Part shown: positions 44,223 to 53,512 of the stretch, piece by piece | Numbering within the stretch: position 1 is the stretch's first letter | How the letters are laid out: the number at the start of each line of letters is the position of its first letter | NCBI RefSeq assembly: GCF_009862265.1 | Contig: NZ_WWGX01000035.1 | Location: 189,786-253,785, forward strand | Direction of reading: 5' to 3' | Origin: Streptomyces sp. SID8352 | GTDB lineage: Bacteria; Actinomycetota; Actinomycetes; Streptomycetales; Streptomycetaceae | Length of the DNA stretch: 64,000 nucleotides | Made by a program: the position numbers and the translations under genes | Notes under the pieces: generated by a model | What the model saw: only the letters and a program-made list of their open reading frames with translations | Database searches by the model: none | What the model was told of the DNA's origin: nothing

Positions 44223-45584
44223 TCAGGCGACGGCGAGTTCGGTGCGGCTGGTCTCCTTCAGGGCGAGCACGCAGAGGAAGGAGACCACCGCGGCGCCGAT
44301 CAGGTACCAGGCCACCGAGTCGCTGGTGTTGGTGGTCGTCATCAGCGACGCCATGATCAAGGCGGCCGGCGCTCCGGCGATCATGCAGGCGAACTGGTAG
44401 GAGACCGATGTCCCGGTGTAGCGGTACCGGGCCGGGAACTGCTCGGAGTACATGACGCCGTTGATGGCCCCGGTCGGCCCGTAGCCGAGTACGAGCGGCA
44501 GCGCGATACCGAGCACGACCAGGGCGGGATGGCGGGTGTCCAGCAGCATGAAGGAGGGGAAGGCGAGGACGCCCATGGCCGCGGTGGCCGTCAGGTAGAC
44601 GACCTTGCGGCCGTACCGGTCGGACAGCCAGGCGTAGACGGGCATGAGGACCAGCAGCGCCGCGGCAGAACTCAGGATGCCGGTGAGGGCGTAGGAGTTG
44701 GGAAGGCCGAGGGTGTCACGGGCGTAGTTGACGACGAAGACCGTGAAACAGGTGTAGACGATGGTGGACGCGCCGGAGGCGAACATCAGCAGCAGCGTCG
44801 GCTTCTTGGCGTTCTGGAAGAGGTCGGCGAGCGGCAGCTTGGGACGCTCCGGGGCGTCTTCCCGCAGCTTCTGGAACTCCTTGGGCTCCTCGATCCTGGT
44901 GCGGATCCACAGGCCGATCAGTACCAGCAAACCCGAGAACGCGAAGGGGACGCGCCATCCCCATGAGAGGAACTGGTCCTCGGGCAGCAGCGAGAAGCCC
45001 GCGAGCATCCCGGAGGAGAGCAGCTGGCCGGCCGGAATGCCCAGCTGCGCGGCCGAACAGTAGAATCCCCGTTTGTCCCTGGGGGAGTTCTCCATGATGA
45101 GGATCGCGGCACCGCCCCATTCCCCGCCCATGCCGATGCCCTGTGCCATGCGAAGAACGACCAGCAGGGCCGGTGCCAGCACACCGATTTGGTCCGCTGT
45201 CGGCAGCAGGGCTATCAGGAACGTGCCGACACCCATGATCATCAAGGTGGACACGAGGGCCGTCTTGCGGCCCACCTTGTCCCCGAGGTGACCGAAGACG
45301 ATGCCGCCCAGGGGGCGCATGACAAAGGCGGCGCCAAAGGTCGCCAGGGAGGCGAGAAGGGCTCCGGTCGGCCCCATGCCGTTGAAGAAGACGTGCGGGA
45401 ACACGGCGGCTGCGGCGGCGCCGTAGAGGAAGTAGTCGTACCACTCGATGACCGTGCCGCTGAAACTCGCCCGGGCCGTCCTCACGACCGTCGAGCGGTC
45501 GAGTTCGGCCGGTGCCGACGGCCGGCCGCCCCCGTCGGGACGGGGGACGGCGTCCGCGCCGGACGCGGAAACGGGCTGGTTCAT
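44223..45584 (-). CDS. MHS family MFS metabolite:proton symporter
   Basis: A 453-residue importer with 12 helices of the metabolite:H+ symporter group (relatives: ShiA, ProP, KgtP). Diagnostic parts are SGTVIEWYDYFLYG in helix 1, FGHLGDKVGRKTAL motif A, the RMAQGIGMGGEWGGA helix 4 segment, and SDRYGRKV in the second half. It takes up an organic acid, amino acid or betaine-like compound. AGGAG lies 7 bp before its ATG. The upstream region holds GntR-type operators (46369-46426), so the imported solute is probably the substrate of the hydantoinase genes on the other side. Confidence 0.9.
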   Translation of the reverse strand: MNQPVSASGADAVPRPDGGGRPSAPAELDRSTVVRTARASFSGTVIEWYDYFLYGAAAAAVFPHVFFNGMGPTGALLASLATFGAAFVMRPLGGIVFGHLGDKVGRKTALVSTLMIMGVGTFLIALLPTADQIGVLAPALLVVLRMAQGIGMGGEWGGAAILIMENSPRDKRGFYCSAAQLGIPAGQLLSSGMLAGFSLLPEDQFLSWGWRVPFAFSGLLVLIGLWIRTRIEEPKEFQKLREDAPERPKLPLADLFQNAKKPTLLLMFASGASTIVYTCFTVFVVNYARDTLGLPNSYALTGILSSAAALLVLMPVYAWLSDRYGRKVVYLTATAAMGVLAFPSFMLLDTRHPALVVLGIALPLVLGYGPTGAINGVMYSEQFPARYRYTGTSVSYQFACMIAGAPAALIMASLMTTTNTSDSVAWYLIGAAVVSFLCVLALKETSRTELAVA

Positions 45585-45592
45585 GTTCGCTC

Positions 45593-46273
45593 CTAGAGAT
45601 GGGGGATCAGCGTGGTGAGATGACTGCCGCCCGAAGGGCCGTCGTCCGACTGCGGAAACCGTGACCGTTCCTGAGATCCCGGTGCGGGACTGGGTCGTAC
45701 CCGTAGGGGAAGGCCGCCCGGAACCGGTGGTGCCGCCCTGCGGGTCCGTTCACGGCGGACCGGTGAAGCGGCTTCCGGCCGGTGCTCCGCCCGCCGGTTC
45801 TTCCGCGGATCGCTTCTGGCGGCCGCCCATGAAGTCACGCCCGGGACCCCGTCCCGGGGTGCGGCTTCCCGCGTGCCGGCTTCGAACGGTACAGCGGGCC
45901 TCCCGGCGCCGCCGCGGCGGCCGTACGCGCCGGTGGCGGGCCGGACGGCATGCGTGCGCACGCCGTCGGGGGCGGGTGCGAAGGCCGGGTCGCGCTCGGC
46001 GGCCGCGTCATGGACCAGCGCCTCGCGGTCCTCCCGGCCAGGATCACGGGCGATGCCCCCGCCCCGCCGCGGGCGGGGCCCGACCGCGTCTCCGGGGCCC
46101 GACCGGCAGGGGAGCCGCGGCGGCCGTGCCGAGCGGCCGGGCCACGGCCGCGACGTCCCGGCCGCGGCCTGCGGCGCCGGTCGCGCCGTCGAGCCGGGCG
46201 GCGGGGCCCGCAGGAGACGTGCTCCCGTTCGCTCGGCCGCGGCGCGGACGTGGGCTGTGCTCAGACGGTCCAT
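45593..46273 (-). CDS. Uncertain open frame upstream of the MHS transporter
   Basis: A 226-codon frame with features that look genuine at both ends: GAGGTGA 8 bp before its ATG, a promoter-like TTGTTA-17-TACTGT about 90 bp upstream (46388-46360, minus strand) and a stop codon only 8 bp before the MHS start. The start MDRLSTAHVRAAAERTGARLL and a stretch near residues 87-125 look protein-like, but most of it is Pro/Arg/Gly-rich, with no family recognised. It could be a decayed gene or a chance frame in a long leader. If it is not real, 45585-46350 is non-coding leader. Confidence 0.28.
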   Translation of the reverse strand: MDRLSTAHVRAAAERTGARLLRAPPPGSTARPAPQAAAGTSRPWPGRSARPPRLPCRSGPGDAVGPRPRRGGGIARDPGREDREALVHDAAAERDPAFAPAPDGVRTHAVRPATGAYGRRGGAGRPAVPFEAGTREAAPRDGVPGVTSWAAARSDPRKNRRAEHRPEAASPVRRERTRRAAPPVPGGLPLRVRPSPAPGSQERSRFPQSDDGPSGGSHLTTLIPHL

Positions 46274-46359
46274 GGGGATGTCACCTCAGGGGGGTAAGGG
46301 GCCGCCGTGCTCGGGGCCCGGCAGCGGCCGGTCGCCCTCGGGCGGCGTCATGCCGTGGA

Positions 46360-46388
46360 ACAGTAGAGGAACGTCTGACGATTAACAA
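46360..46388 (-). promoter_or_regulatory. Predicted promoter of the MHS transporter unit
   Basis: On the minus strand TTGTTA (46388-46383) and TACTGT (46365-46360) are 17 bp apart. The spacer holds a GntR-type palindrome copy, so repressor binding would block polymerase. Confidence 0.5.
46369..46383. promoter_or_regulatory. Predicted GntR operator A
   Basis: GAACGTC-T-GACGATT: right arm matches the consensus ATCGTC-N-GACGAT fully, left arm 5 of 7. Inside the spacer of the minus-strand promoter. Confidence 0.65.
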
Positions 46389-46411
46389 TCGTTTGCCGGA
46401 TGATTCTCTTT

Positions 46412-46426
46412 GGTCGTCCGGCGATT
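46412..46426. promoter_or_regulatory. Predicted GntR operator B (weaker)
   Basis: GGTCGTC-C-GGCGATT, three mismatches to the consensus. A further loosely symmetric AATCGT/ATGATT pair lies between operators A and B (46387-46405). Confidence 0.45.
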
Positions 46427-46747
46427 ACTCTCGTGTCGAGTGCGGAGCGGCCGTATCGGACACGACGGGCCCCTTCCGGTACTGCCGTGGGGGTGCCGAG
46501 GGTGCTCCCCGTGCACGCCCTCCCGGAAGGGGGGGGGGTGTGCGTAGCCGGCGCCTCGGTGACATGCGCTCCAGGGCTGCGTCCGGGGGCTGTGCCGCAC
46601 GGTCACGGCCGCGGGCCGGCCGCCGGGAGCCCTCGTACGGACCGTCGCGTGAAGCGCCGCGCCCGGTCCGTGCGCGCCCCTCGGTGCGGGCGCCCGCACG
46701 CGGCATGTTCGCGACCCGGTACGCCGCGTCGGCGGCAGGGAGGCCTT

Positions 46748-46762
46748 TTTCGTCCGACGATC
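46748..46762. promoter_or_regulatory. Predicted GntR operator C
   Basis: TTTCGTC-C-GACGATC with perfect TCGTC/GACGA inner arms, 23 bp upstream of the perfect copy D (about two helical turns centre to centre). Confidence 0.65.
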
Positions 46763-46764
46763 TA

Positions 46765-46794
46765 TTGCTAAATCGTCGGACGATTGACTATCGT
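46765..46794 (+). promoter_or_regulatory. Predicted promoter of the hyuAB unit
   Basis: TTGCTA (46765-46770) and TATCGT (46789-46794) with 18-bp spacing, in one of the few AT-rich stretches of the region. The spacer is filled by operator D, the same design as the opposing promoter at 46360-46388. Confidence 0.5.
46771..46785. promoter_or_regulatory. Predicted GntR operator D (perfect palindrome)
   Basis: AATCGTC-G-GACGATT, perfect 7-bp arms around one base, about 185 bp upstream of hyuA. It defines the consensus used for the other sites. Confidence 0.75.
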
Positions 46795-46970
46795 TCGATG
46801 TCATCGCGCAGGCCTCGTCCGCGCCGGTGCCGGACAAGGCCCGGCGCCCGGGCGCCGCGCCCGGGACGGCACGCCCCCTTTGCGCAGCGCGGCCCCGCGA
46901 CTTGAACAGCACGGCCCCGCGACCGAGGAGCGGCGGCGCACCGGTCCGCCAGCCACGAATGGAAGTACTG

Positions 46971-49067
46971 ATGACGCATTCCGGACAGCTACGCGTAGGC
47001 GTGGACATCGGCGGCACCTTCACCGACATGGCGATCATGGACGACACCGGCATCGTCGCCGTCGGCAAGACCCTCACGACGCACGCCGAGCCGGCCGCGG
47101 GCGTGGAACGGCTGCTGGGGGAGACGCTCGTGGCCAACGCCCTCCCCGTCGACGCCGTCTCAACGGTCGTGCACGGCACCACACTGGTCACCAACGCCCT
47201 CATCGAGCGCCGCGGCGCCCGCACCGCGCTGCTCACCACCGAAGGCTTCCGCGACGTGGTCGAGATGGCCCGCGAACACCGCTACGAGCTCTACGACCTC
47301 AACCTCGACCTGCCCAGGCCACTGGTCCCGCGGTACCTGCGGTTCGGGATACCGGAACGCACGCTGGCCACCGGAGCGGTCGAACGGCCGCTGGACGAGG
47401 CCGTCGTCCGCCGCCTCGCCACGGAACTGCGGTCGGTCGGCATCGAGGCCGTCGGGGTCTGCCTGCTGCACAGCCACGTCAACCCCGCGCACGAGCAGCG
47501 CGTCGCCGACATCTTCCGCGACGTCGCCCCCACGGTGCGGGTGGCACTGTCCAGCGAGGTCAACCCCGAGATCCGCGAGTACGAACGCGCGACGACCACC
47601 CTGGCCAACGTCTACGTGCAGGACCTCGTCGAGACCTACCTGGCCGACCTGCGCAGCCGGCTGCGCAGGATGGGCATCGCACGGGACCCGCTCATCATGC
47701 TGTCCAACGGCGGCGTCGCCACCGTGGACGTCGCCGCCAGATTCCCCATCCGCATGCTCGAGTCGGGCCCCGCCGGAGGGGCCCTGGGCGCGGTGGCGTT
47801 CGGCCGCGTCGCCGGCCGCCCCCACCAGATGGCCTTCGACATGGGCGGTACGACGGCGAAGCTGTGCGTCATCGAGAACCACCGCCCCCTGGTCACCCAC
47901 ACCTTCGAGGTCGACCGCATGTACCGCATGCTGGCAGGCTCGGGACTGCCGGTGCGGGCCCCCGTCATCGACATGATCGAGATCGGGACCGGCGGTGGCT
48001 CGATCGCCCGGATCAGCAGCCTCGGCCTCGTCACGGTCGGTCCCGACTCGGCCGGCTCCGAACCGGGCCCGGTCGCCTTCGGACGCGGCGGCACCGGCTG
48101 CACGGTGACCGACGCGGACTTCGTCCTGGGCTACCTCGATCCCGCCTCCTTCAGCGGCGGGGACCTCGTCCTGGACGTCCCGGCGGCGGCCGCCGCGATC
48201 GACGAGCAGATCGCCGGCCCGCTCGGCCTGAGCGTCCCCGAGGCCGCCTGGGGCATCCACACCACCGCGAACGAGGCCATGGCCAGCGCGGCGCGCGTGC
48301 ACGCCATCGAACGCGGCCAGGACCCCGCCCGACTGCCGCTGTTCGTCTCCGGCGGCAACGGACCCCTGCACGGCCCGGGCGTGGCCAGGGCCCTGGGCGC
48401 CCCTCGCCTCGTCTCCCCGCCCGCCGCCGGCGTCCTGAGCACGCTGGGATTCCTCTCCGCGCCGATGTCCATCGACATCGTCCGCTCGCGCCACTACCCG
48501 CTCGCCGGGATCACCCTCGCCGACGTCGTGACGCTGTACGAGGAGATGGCCTCCGAAGGCGTCAGGATCTTGGAGGAGTCGGGCATCCCGCGCGGCGACA
48601 TCGTCTGCGAGCGCACCCTGGAGATGCGCTTCATCGGCCAGGGCAACGAGCTGGAGGTGCCGGCACCCGCCGCCGACGAGAACTGGCACAACGCCGTGGC
48701 CACCAACTTCACCCGGCTCTACCTCCAGCGCTTCGGCACCGCCGTCCCCCGCGGGGTCGCCCCCGAGATCATCAGCTGGCGGGCCGTCGTACGCGGCCCC
48801 GGCCCTGACGCGACACTTCGCCTGACCGGGGCCGGCCGCACCGGTGAGGCCCTCAAGGGACACCGCCGGGCGTACTTCCCCGCCGCGGGCGGCTACGTCG
48901 CCACTCCGGTCTACAGCCGGTACCACCTGCAGGCCGGCACCGTCCTCACGGGTCCGGCACTGATCGAGGAACGCGAGTCCACCCTCGTCGTCGGCCCGGG
49001 AGACCGGTGCACCGTGGCCGAGGACACCAGCATCGTCGTCGAGTTCGACCGGGAGCAGTTTCAGTGA
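46971..49067 (+). CDS. hyuA: Hydantoinase/oxoprolinase subunit A
   Basis: A 698-residue ATP-dependent N-methylhydantoinase / 5-oxoprolinase / acetone-carboxylase-type subunit. The ASKHA phosphate-binding loop GVDIGGTFTD is at the N-terminus. VHGTTLVTNALIER, LSNGGVATV, SGPAGGALGAV and FDMGGTTAKL follow, all hallmark segments of HyuA. It probably hydrolyses a cyclic amide with ATP together with subunit B. ATG 46971 has GGAAG 5 bp upstream; ATG 46959 and upstream codons are possible. It starts the plus-strand operon behind the GntR operators. The substrate could be a hydantoin, an N-methylhydantoin from creatinine, or an oxoproline. Confidence 0.9.
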   Translation: MTHSGQLRVGVDIGGTFTDMAIMDDTGIVAVGKTLTTHAEPAAGVERLLGETLVANALPVDAVSTVVHGTTLVTNALIERRGARTALLTTEGFRDVVEMAREHRYELYDLNLDLPRPLVPRYLRFGIPERTLATGAVERPLDEAVVRRLATELRSVGIEAVGVCLLHSHVNPAHEQRVADIFRDVAPTVRVALSSEVNPEIREYERATTTLANVYVQDLVETYLADLRSRLRRMGIARDPLIMLSNGGVATVDVAARFPIRMLESGPAGGALGAVAFGRVAGRPHQMAFDMGGTTAKLCVIENHRPLVTHTFEVDRMYRMLAGSGLPVRAPVIDMIEIGTGGGSIARISSLGLVTVGPDSAGSEPGPVAFGRGGTGCTVTDADFVLGYLDPASFSGGDLVLDVPAAAAAIDEQIAGPLGLSVPEAAWGIHTTANEAMASAARVHAIERGQDPARLPLFVSGGNGPLHGPGVARALGAPRLVSPPAAGVLSTLGFLSAPMSIDIVRSRHYPLAGITLADVVTLYEEMASEGVRILEESGIPRGDIVCERTLEMRFIGQGNELEVPAPAADENWHNAVATNFTRLYLQRFGTAVPRGVAPEIISWRAVVRGPGPDATLRLTGAGRTGEALKGHRRAYFPAAGGYVATPVYSRYHLQAGTVLTGPALIEERESTLVVGPGDRCTVAEDTSIVVEFDREQFQ

Positions 49068-50842
49068 GCGCATCGACCCCAGCAGCCGCGTCACCCACCG
49101 TCCCCGAGGACACCGCGGTCGACCCCATCGTCGTCGGCCTCGTCGCCAACCGCATGCACTCCCTGCTCAACGAACAGCAGGTGGCACTCATCCGCGTCGC
49201 GTTCAGTCCCGTCGTCCGCGAGTCGCTCGACCTCGCGTGCGCCGTGTTCGACTCGGCCGGGCGGATGATCGGCCAGTCCTCCGGAGGCACCCCCGGTCAC
49301 ATCAACGCGATGGCCACCGGCATGGAGCACATCGTGGCCGCCTTCCCCCAGGACACCCTCGCCGAGGGCGACGTACTGATCACCAACGATCCCTGGCTCA
49401 CCGCCGGACAGATCAACGACATCACCGTGGCCACCCCCGTCTACCGGGGCGGCACCCTCGTGGCCTGGTTCGCCAGTTGCTGCCACTCGCCCGACATCGG
49501 CGGCAGGATCCTGTCCGCGGCCGCGACGGAGGTCTTCGAGGAGGGCCTGCGCCTGCCGGTCATGCGGCTGCGCTCGGCCGCCGGCCCGGACGAGACCCTC
49601 GAACAGATCATCCGCGCCAACGTCCGCACCCCTGACGAGACCCTGGGCGACATCTATGCCCAGGTCGCCGCGAACGAGGTGGGCGCCCGCAGCCTGCTGG
49701 CGATGATGGACGAATTCGGCCTGCACACCATCGACCCGGTGGCCGACGAGATCATGCGCCGTTCGGAGGCGGCGCTGCGCACGGCCCTGAGTGAACTCCA
49801 GGACGGTGTGTACTGCGCCGAGGCGACCTCCGACGGCTTCGACGGGGAGGCCATCCACCTCAAGGCACGGGTGACCATCCGCGGTGACGCCATCGACATC
49901 GACTACGACGGCTCCTCGCCGCAGTCGCGCAACGGCGTCAACGTGGTGCTCAACTACACCCGCGCCTACACCTCCTTCGCCGTCAAGGCCGCCTTCGCCC
50001 CGGAAGTGCCGCACAACGCGGGATCGTTCCGGCCGGTCACCGTCAGGGCGCCGGCGGGATCCGTGCTCAACTGCGTGGACCCCGCCCCCGTCGCCTCCCG
50101 CCACCTGGTCGGGCACTTCCTGCCCAGTCTGCTCTTCGAAGCCCTGCGCCCCGCCGTCCCCGGCGGGCTCCAGGCCAGCAGCGCCGACGCCCTGTGGATG
50201 ACGGTGTGGCGCAGCGCCGAGCTCGGCGAGCCGTTCCCCTTCACACTGACCGCCTTCGCCGCCGGCGGCGCGGGGGCACGCCCGGCCAAGGACGGCCTGA
50301 ACACCACCAGTTTCCCCACCGGTGTGCGCGCCGCGCCGACCGAGGTCCTCGAGACACTCACCTCGCTGGTGCAGGTCCAGCGCGAGCTGCGGCAGGACTC
50401 CGGCGGTGCGGGGGAGTTCCGCGGCGGCCTCGGGCAGATCCTGCGGGTCCGCCGGCTCGGCGTGAACGCCTGGTCGGTCAACGCCAACATCGACCGCCTC
50501 ACCCACCCGGCCCCCGGGGCCCGGGGAGGTGCCGAGGGCACCCGGGGCGAGTTCGTCGACGACGCCACCGGCCGGCCGCTGCCGGCCAAGCGACTGGTGC
50601 GGCTGGCGCCCGGAACCACTGTCCGGCTGTCCTTCCCGGGCGGAGGCGGCTACGGGAACCCTGCCGACCGCGCCCCCGAGAAGGTCCTCGACGACGTCGT
50701 CAACGGATACGTCGGCATCGACGCGGCCCGCGCGGTCTACGGCGTGGACATCGAGTACACCGGCGACCCGGCCGCCCTGGTCAGGATGCCCGGAAGCTAT
50801 GTCGTCCGGGGCACCTCCCGCGGCCCGGCCACGGGCCCGTGA
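49064..50842 (+). CDS. hyuB: Hydantoinase/oxoprolinase subunit B
   Basis: A 592-residue partner of HyuA. It shows the family segments SPVVRESLDLACAVFD, GTPGHINAMATGMEHI, VLITNDPWLTAGQIND and the C-terminal FPGGGGYGNPADR. These enzymes work as A/B complexes; the B subunit carries metal ligands in the NDPW/H region. The GTG start at 49064 overlaps the hyuA stop (GTGA), so A and B are made in a fixed ratio. Length and domain order are normal. It is followed 275 bp later by the GntR gene with its own operators. Confidence 0.9.
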   Translation: MSASTPAAASPTVPEDTAVDPIVVGLVANRMHSLLNEQQVALIRVAFSPVVRESLDLACAVFDSAGRMIGQSSGGTPGHINAMATGMEHIVAAFPQDTLAEGDVLITNDPWLTAGQINDITVATPVYRGGTLVAWFASCCHSPDIGGRILSAAATEVFEEGLRLPVMRLRSAAGPDETLEQIIRANVRTPDETLGDIYAQVAANEVGARSLLAMMDEFGLHTIDPVADEIMRRSEAALRTALSELQDGVYCAEATSDGFDGEAIHLKARVTIRGDAIDIDYDGSSPQSRNGVNVVLNYTRAYTSFAVKAAFAPEVPHNAGSFRPVTVRAPAGSVLNCVDPAPVASRHLVGHFLPSLLFEALRPAVPGGLQASSADALWMTVWRSAELGEPFPFTLTAFAAGGAGARPAKDGLNTTSFPTGVRAAPTEVLETLTSLVQVQRELRQDSGGAGEFRGGLGQILRVRRLGVNAWSVNANIDRLTHPAPGARGGAEGTRGEFVDDATGRPLPAKRLVRLAPGTTVRLSFPGGGGYGNPADRAPEKVLDDVVNGYVGIDAARAVYGVDIEYTGDPAALVRMPGSYVVRGTSRGPATGP

Positions 50843-51007
50843 GCCAGGTACCGCACCTGGACGGGGAGAGCCGTCCGCCACGGGCCGGTCCGCGGGACAC
50901 CGTGCCCGCTGCCCGCCCCGCACCTGTCCGGACCTCCCGGCACCCCGCGCACGACGGCACCGTGCCAGAGGGCGGCCGGTCAGGGGGGCGACTCCGTCCG
51001 ATCCATG

Positions 51008-51022
51008 GATCGTCTGACAATC
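51008..51022. promoter_or_regulatory. Predicted GntR operator E
   Basis: GATCGTC-T-GACAATC, 11 of 14 arm positions match the consensus. It lies 110 bp before the gntR start; operator F is 23 bp further on, the same spacing as C to D. Confidence 0.6.
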
Positions 51023-51030
51023 TTCTCATG

Positions 51031-51045
51031 GATCGTCGGACGTTC
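51031..51045. promoter_or_regulatory. Predicted GntR operator F
   Basis: GATCGTC-G-GACGTTC, directly upstream of a TACGAT -10-like hexamer (51052-51057). It would give autorepression. Confidence 0.65.
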
Positions 51046-51117
51046 CTTGGGTACGATGAGACGGGTGAGGAACCATGGGACGCGACCGGACGGCCGGCGT
51101 CCGGGGAAGGGGTGTCC

Positions 51118-51750
51118 ATGAGCGAGGTCAACGGCGGTGCCGCCATGCGGGTCGCCGATCTGCTCCGTGCGGAGATCAGGGCGGGTACGCTCCGGCCGGG
51201 CCAGCGGCTGTCCGAGGAGCACTTCCGCGCCAGGTACGGGGTCTCGCGCAGCAGCCTGCGCGAGGCGTTCCGGCTGCTGGTCCGGGACCGCCTCCTCGTG
51301 CACGAACTCAGCCGCGGCGTCTTCGTCCGGGAACCGACCCGCGCGGAGCTGCGTGACCTCTACCGGGTCCGCAGAGTGATCGAGTGTGCGGCGCTGCGCC
51401 AGGTCGAGACGCTGACCCCGGTACTCCTGCGGCAGCTCGCCGAAGCGATCGAGGAGGGCAAGCGCGCGGCCGGGGAGGGGCAGTGGGAACTGGTGGCCTC
51501 GGCCAGCATCCGCTTCCACCAGACCCTGGTCGCCCTGGCGGGCAGCGAACGCCTGAACGAGATCATGGACGGTGTCCTCGCCGAGCACCGGCTCGCCTAC
51601 GCGCTCATGAAGGACACCCAGGTCTTCCACCTCGGCTTCCTCAACCGGCACGAGGCCATCGCCGACACCCTGCGCGCCGGTGATCTCGACGGTGCCGCCG
51701 CGCTGCTCGACCAGTACCTCCGCGACTCCGAGCGGGCAGTGCTCGACTGA
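51118..51750 (+). CDS. GntR family (FadR/FCD subfamily) regulator
   Basis: A 210-residue regulator. The winged helix is at about residues 5-70 (LLRAEIRAGTLRPGQRLSEE, then RYGVSRSSLREAFRLLVRDRLL, then a SRGVFV wing), and the helical FCD domain is about 75-205. ATG 51118 has GGAAGG 8 bp upstream; an in-frame ATG at 51028 would put the start inside operators. Copies of one palindrome lie before this gene, hyuA, the MHS transporter and the threonine-aldolase-like gene, so it is the probable local repressor. The inducer would be the imported substrate or its product. Confidence 0.9.
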   Translation: MSEVNGGAAMRVADLLRAEIRAGTLRPGQRLSEEHFRARYGVSRSSLREAFRLLVRDRLLVHELSRGVFVREPTRAELRDLYRVRRVIECAALRQVETLTPVLLRQLAEAIEEGKRAAGEGQWELVASASIRFHQTLVALAGSERLNEIMDGVLAEHRLAYALMKDTQVFHLGFLNRHEAIADTLRAGDLDGAAALLDQYLRDSERAVLD

Positions 51751-52184
51751 CGAACCAACGCCGTCACCGCCCTCGGAACGGTGAATCATCGGACGTTCCC
51801 TTGTCCTCCCGGGAGGAAGGGGCCCGGATGCCGACCGCGCCCCGGCACCGCGCCTCTTCCACCGCAGAACCGCCGAGGCGGGCACCCGTGTGCCCGGCCC
51901 GGGCCCGGCGGGCATCCGCACCGCGGCCCGGCCCCTCCGTCCCCGCTCCTCTCCGGACCCCGCCAAAGGAGCGGCACCATCGGGGCGCACGCCTCCGCAC
52001 CACCACCGCGGCGGCCGACGGCCCCCGCCCCGGCCCGCCGCGCGCCGGCCGGGGAAGACAGCGCGGCCGGAGCCCGCGATCGACCGATCACACCGGGCCG
52101 CGCCCCCCGCGGTCCCGCCGCAGCACCGGGGGAGAAGGCATCGGCCCCGGCTCCCCCCGACACCGGCTACCAGGAAGGCCCTCC
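51751..52184. other. Leader of the threonine-aldolase-like gene
   Basis: 434 bp with one GntR-type site (51784-51798) 34 bp after the regulator's stop codon. The rest shows no gene, and low-complexity translations. AGGAAGG precedes the next ATG. Confidence 0.45.
51784..51798. promoter_or_regulatory. Predicted GntR operator G
   Basis: AATCATC-G-GACGTTC, 11 of 14 arm positions match the consensus. It places the downstream aldolase gene in the same predicted regulon. Confidence 0.55.
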
Positions 52185-53246
52185 ATGGACACCTCCGCCG
52201 ACCCTGCCCCCTCCAACCCCGCTTTCCTCAGCGACAACATGGCGGGGGCCTCGCCCGAGATGGTCCGGGCCGTCGCCGACGCGGCTGCCGGGCAGGCCCC
52301 GCCGTACGGCAGGGACCCCCTGACCGAAGCCGTCCGCCACCGACTGAGCGCCGTATTCGAACGGAAGGCTTCCGTCTTCCTGGTCAACACCGGATCCGCC
52401 GCCAACGCCCTGGGCCTGGCCGCCCTCACCCGGCCGTGGAGCGGCGTGCTGTGCCATCCGGCCAGCCACATCAACAACAGCGAGTGCGGCGCTCCCGAGT
52501 TCTTCACCGACGGCGCCAAGCTGCTCGCCGTTCCGGGCGACGACAGCAAGATCGACCCCGACGCCCTGGAGCGGGCGGCGCGCCACCGGGCCGGTGATGT
52601 GCACAGCGTGCAGCCGTCCGTGCTGAGCATCAGCCAGGCCACGGAGAGCGGCAGCGTCTACACCCTCGGGGAGATCCACCGCCTGGCCGGCATCGCCAAG
52701 GACGCCGGCCTGCGCGTCCACATGGACGGTGCGCGCTTCGCCAACGCCCTGGAACACCTCGGCGCCACCCCCGCCGAGATGAGCTGGAAGGCCGGCGTCG
52801 ACGTGCTCTCGTTCGGGGCCACGAAGAACGGCGCGATGACCGCCGAAGCGATCGTCTGCTTCGATCCGGCACTGACCGACGAACTCACCTTCCGCGTCAA
52901 GCGGGCCGGGCAACTCGCCTCCAAGATGCGCTTCCAGGCCGCCCAGATGCAGGCATACCTCACCGATGACCTCTGGCTGCGCAACGCCCGCCGGGCCAAC
53001 GCCATGGCCGCACGGCTCGGCGACGGCCTCAAAGCCATGGCCGGCACCGACCTGCTGGCCGCCCCACAGGCCAACATCATCTTCTGCCGCCTGCCCGAGC
53101 GGACCATCGACGGACTCCTCGCGGAGGGCTACACCTTCTACCGGGGGCGCTGGGGACCGGGGGTCGTCCGGCTCGTCACCGCCTTCTCCCACACCCCCGA
53201 CGACATCGACCGGTTCCTCGACGCGCTCCGCCGCCACGCCCGCTGA
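52185..53246 (+). CDS. Threonine-aldolase/beta-eliminating-lyase family PLP enzyme
   Basis: A 353-residue fold-type I pyridoxal-phosphate enzyme. The cofactor Lys is in SFGATKNGAM, the phosphate-binding region is TGSAANALGLAAL, and the VHMDGARFANAL segment contains the Asp that contacts the pyridine nitrogen. This is the low-specificity L-threonine aldolase pattern: a beta-hydroxy-amino acid is split to glycine and an aldehyde. ATG 52185 has AGGAAGG 6 bp upstream. With the hydantoinase genes under the same operators it may process the amino acid released from the cyclic amide. Confidence 0.85.
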   Translation: MDTSADPAPSNPAFLSDNMAGASPEMVRAVADAAAGQAPPYGRDPLTEAVRHRLSAVFERKASVFLVNTGSAANALGLAALTRPWSGVLCHPASHINNSECGAPEFFTDGAKLLAVPGDDSKIDPDALERAARHRAGDVHSVQPSVLSISQATESGSVYTLGEIHRLAGIAKDAGLRVHMDGARFANALEHLGATPAEMSWKAGVDVLSFGATKNGAMTAEAIVCFDPALTDELTFRVKRAGQLASKMRFQAAQMQAYLTDDLWLRNARRANAMAARLGDGLKAMAGTDLLAAPQANIIFCRLPERTIDGLLAEGYTFYRGRWGPGVVRLVTAFSHTPDDIDRFLDALRRHAR

Positions 53247-53512
53247 CCCCGCGGCCACGGACCGCTCCGGCCCACGGCGGGCACCACACACCATGACCTC
53301 CGGGCACCGCAGGGCCGCCGGCCCGGTGCGCGGGAGCGGTCCCGCGCGCTCAGCGCTGACGTGCTCAGGGGCCCGGCCGGGGGAACGCGCCGCGGACGGC
53401 CCCCGCCCCGCCCGCCCAACCGGCTTGGTCTCCCGGACAGCTCCATTGCAGGATGTCCGCAGGATCCCGGACGGGACACGCCCGTCCGCCCGGACATCAC
53501 CCCGAGGAACAC

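Noticed and set aside
46790-46799. ATCGTTCGAT as another GntR operator
   Set aside because: It is palindromic but lacks the odd-base centre and GAC/GTC core of the other sites; it overlaps the predicted -10.
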